NCBI RefSeq assembly: GCF_009557455.1
Contig: NZ_CP045651.1
Span: 2,108,001 to 2,172,000, forward strand
Reading direction: 5' to 3'
DNA from: Alistipes sp. dk3624
GTDB taxonomy: Bacteria > Bacteroidota > Bacteroidia > Bacteroidales > Rikenellaceae
DNA: 64,000 nt
The notes under the pieces were generated by a model. It did not search any database. It had not been told where the DNA came from and saw only the letters and a program-made list of their open reading frames with translations. The first letter of the stretch is position 1; each line of letters begins with the position of its first letter. The translations under genes and the position numbers were made by a program. Below are positions 62,525 through 64,000 of the stretch, in pieces.

Positions 62525-64000
62525 ATGGCTCAAAAACTTTTGATAAGGGATTTGACCCTCCGGGACGGACAGCAATCCGCTTTTGCCACCCGGATGAAGC
62601 AGGAGCAGATCGACCGCGTCCTGCCTTTCTATAAAGACGCTAATTTTTACGCCATGGAGGTGTGGGGCGGCGCCGTGCCCGACTCCGTAATGCGCTACCT
62701 GAACGAAAACCCGTGGGACCGCCTCGAAAAGATCAAGGCCGTCGTGGGCGACGTTTCGAAACTGACCGCGCTGTCCCGCGGACGCAACTTGTTCGGATAC
62801 GCTCCGTATACCGATGAGATCATCGAGGGATTCAGCCGCAATGCGATCGAGTCGGGACTGGGCATCATGCGTATTTTCGACGCGTTGAACGACGTGAACA
62901 ACGTGAAGTCTACGATCAAGTATATCAAGAAGTACGGCGGTATCGCCGACTGCGCCGTGTGCTACACGATCGACCCGCATTTCTCGACGATGGAACGTAT
63001 CAAGGCCGCGCTGAAAGGGAAGAAACTTCCGAAAGCGGTTTTCACCGACGAGTATTTCTTGAACAAGGCGCAGCAGATGGCCGCTCTGGGCGCCGATATG
63101 ATCACGATCAAGGACATGAGCGGACTGATCCCGCCCAAACGCGTTTCGGATCTGATCAAGCTGTTCAAAAAAAACCTGTCGATTCCGATCGACTTCCATA
63201 CGCACTGTACGCCCGGTTACGGGCTGGCTTCCGTCGTGGCTGCGATCGAGGCCGGCGTCGACGTCGTCGATACGAATATCTGGAACTTCGCCGGCGGACC
63301 GGCGGCTCCGGCGATCGAACTGATCTACATCTTCTGCAAGAAAATGGGCGTGGAGCTCGATATCAACATGGAGGCCGTCGCCAAGATCAACAAGGAACTC
63401 TATACGATCCGCAAGGAACTCGATGCGGTGGATGCGGTGAAGATTTTCCCGAATGCGTTCAACCCGCTGACCGACAAGCTGCCTGAGAACATCGACAAGG
63501 AGTTCGACCGGGCGATTGCCGCAGCCAAAAATGGAAACGAGGCCGAACTGCTCGACGCCTGTCATGCGATCGAAAAGTATTTCAACTTCCCGAAACCGAA
63601 CGAACTGGTGCAGAAGGCCGAGATTCCGGGCGGTATGTATACGAACATGGTGGCCCAGCTCAAGCAGCTCAAGTCCGAATCGATCCTCGAGAGCGCGATG
63701 CAGTTGATCCCGCGCGTGCGTCTGGACGCCGGTCTGCCGCCTTTGGTGACGCCGACCAGCCAGATCGTGGGCGCCCAGGCCGTCAATTGCGCGCTGGACG
63801 TTAAAAACGGTAAGCCGATGTATTCGAACGTGTCGAACCAGTTCGTGAACCTGGTCAAGGGCGAGTACGGCGAAACGCCGGTTCCGGTCGATCCCGAATT
63901 CCGCCTGAAGATCGCCGGGGTGCGCGAGGAAACCCCGTACGACACGTCGAAATATCAGATGCAACCGAATCCGGTGCTCGAAGACGCCGGCGGAGTCAAG
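62525..64000 (+). CDS. Biotin-dependent carboxyltransferase subunit (oxaloacetate decarboxylase alpha / pyruvate carboxylase B type), 3' truncated by window
   Basis: Start at the ATG 62525; the frame is open to the window end (492 residues seen). The DRE-TIM carboxyltransferase domain is clear: LTLRDGQQSAFATRM (divalent metal Asp), RIFDALNDVNN, ITIKDMSG with the carbamylated-Lys region and DFHTHCTPGYG with metal His. From about 330 the PYC_OADA C-terminal region follows. A biotin-carrier domain would be beyond the edge. In Bacteroidetes such genes belong to Na+-pumping oxaloacetate or methylmalonyl-CoA decarboxylase clusters or PYC; partners are not visible here. Confidence 0.9.
   Translation, partial: MAQKLLIRDLTLRDGQQSAFATRMKQEQIDRVLPFYKDANFYAMEVWGGAVPDSVMRYLNENPWDRLEKIKAVVGDVSKLTALSRGRNLFGYAPYTDEIIEGFSRNAIESGLGIMRIFDALNDVNNVKSTIKYIKKYGGIADCAVCYTIDPHFSTMERIKAALKGKKLPKAVFTDEYFLNKAQQMAALGADMITIKDMSGLIPPKRVSDLIKLFKKNLSIPIDFHTHCTPGYGLASVVAAIEAGVDVVDTNIWNFAGGPAAPAIELIYIFCKKMGVELDINMEAVAKINKELYTIRKELDAVDAVKIFPNAFNPLTDKLPENIDKEFDRAIAAAKNGNEAELLDACHAIEKYFNFPKPNELVQKAEIPGGMYTNMVAQLKQLKSESILESAMQLIPRVRLDAGLPPLVTPTSQIVGAQAVNCALDVKNGKPMYSNVSNQFVNLVKGEYGETPVPVDPEFRLKIAGVREETPYDTSKYQMQPNPVLEDAGGVK

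Overview
The window is about 57 % GC, gene dense and bacterial. Several things point to Bacteroidales, most likely Rikenellaceae/Alistipes-like: repeated TAnnTTTG-type -7 boxes, a few with TTTG about 19-20 nt upstream; two fimbrillin-family lipoproteins; a DUF3276/PUR-alpha-like protein; a eukaryote-like NADP isocitrate dehydrogenase; a NagB-LmbE fusion; and an Mpi-like serine invertase. The genus is inferred and was not tested.

Layout. 1-8 kb: end of an EF-G paralogue, a YhcH-family protein, a secreted beta-propeller-like protein, a PerR/reverse-rubrerythrin oxidative stress pair with a visible operator, a RelA/SpoT protein whose hydrolase half looks dead, exonuclease VII (xseA-xseB) and a methyltransferase. 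8-17 kb: pyrE cluster, NUDIX hydrolase, S9 peptidase, SurA/PpiD-type periplasmic chaperone, CorC/HlyC protein, MBL-fold hydrolase, DUF486 protein. 17-21 kb: complete proline operon proC-proB-proA, then a 0.57 kb gap holding a decayed PP2C-like phosphatase fragment. 21-33 kb: nadE, a secreted protein, an AT-rich methyltransferase, a TonB-domain protein, leuS, dxs, OmpA-family lipoprotein, pyrH-frr and a GH37 trehalase. 34-40 kb is accessory surface territory: serine invertase, AT-rich leader, large lipoprotein, TspO, two fimbrillins. 40-47 kb: icd, tRNA-His, an HTH protein, an unassigned highly structured RNA-like element (about 42.80-43.13 kb), an MNT-HEPN fusion, MalY/PatB aminotransferase, and an RluB/RsuA-type pseudouridine synthase with a disordered Arg/Asp-rich head. 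47-64 kb: tRNA-Lys, XRE-cupin regulator with an acyl-CoA ligase, aroE, a VTT membrane protein, mnmA, DUF3276, CtpA-type protease, hisS, a second MNT-HEPN fusion, ettA, two NagB-type genes flanking a lipoprotein, and the start of a biotin-dependent carboxyltransferase subunit that runs off the window.

Housekeeping (translation, nucleotide, isoprenoid, proline, NAD, amino-sugar metabolism) dominates. The least explained pieces are the structured element divergent from the MNT-HEPN gene, the two MNT-HEPN paralogues, the invertase with a promoter-bearing imperfect inverted repeat, and the substitutions at catalytic positions in the Rel hydrolase and in the NagB half of the NagB-LmbE fusion. No CRISPR array, insertion sequence, rRNA or reverse transcriptase was seen.
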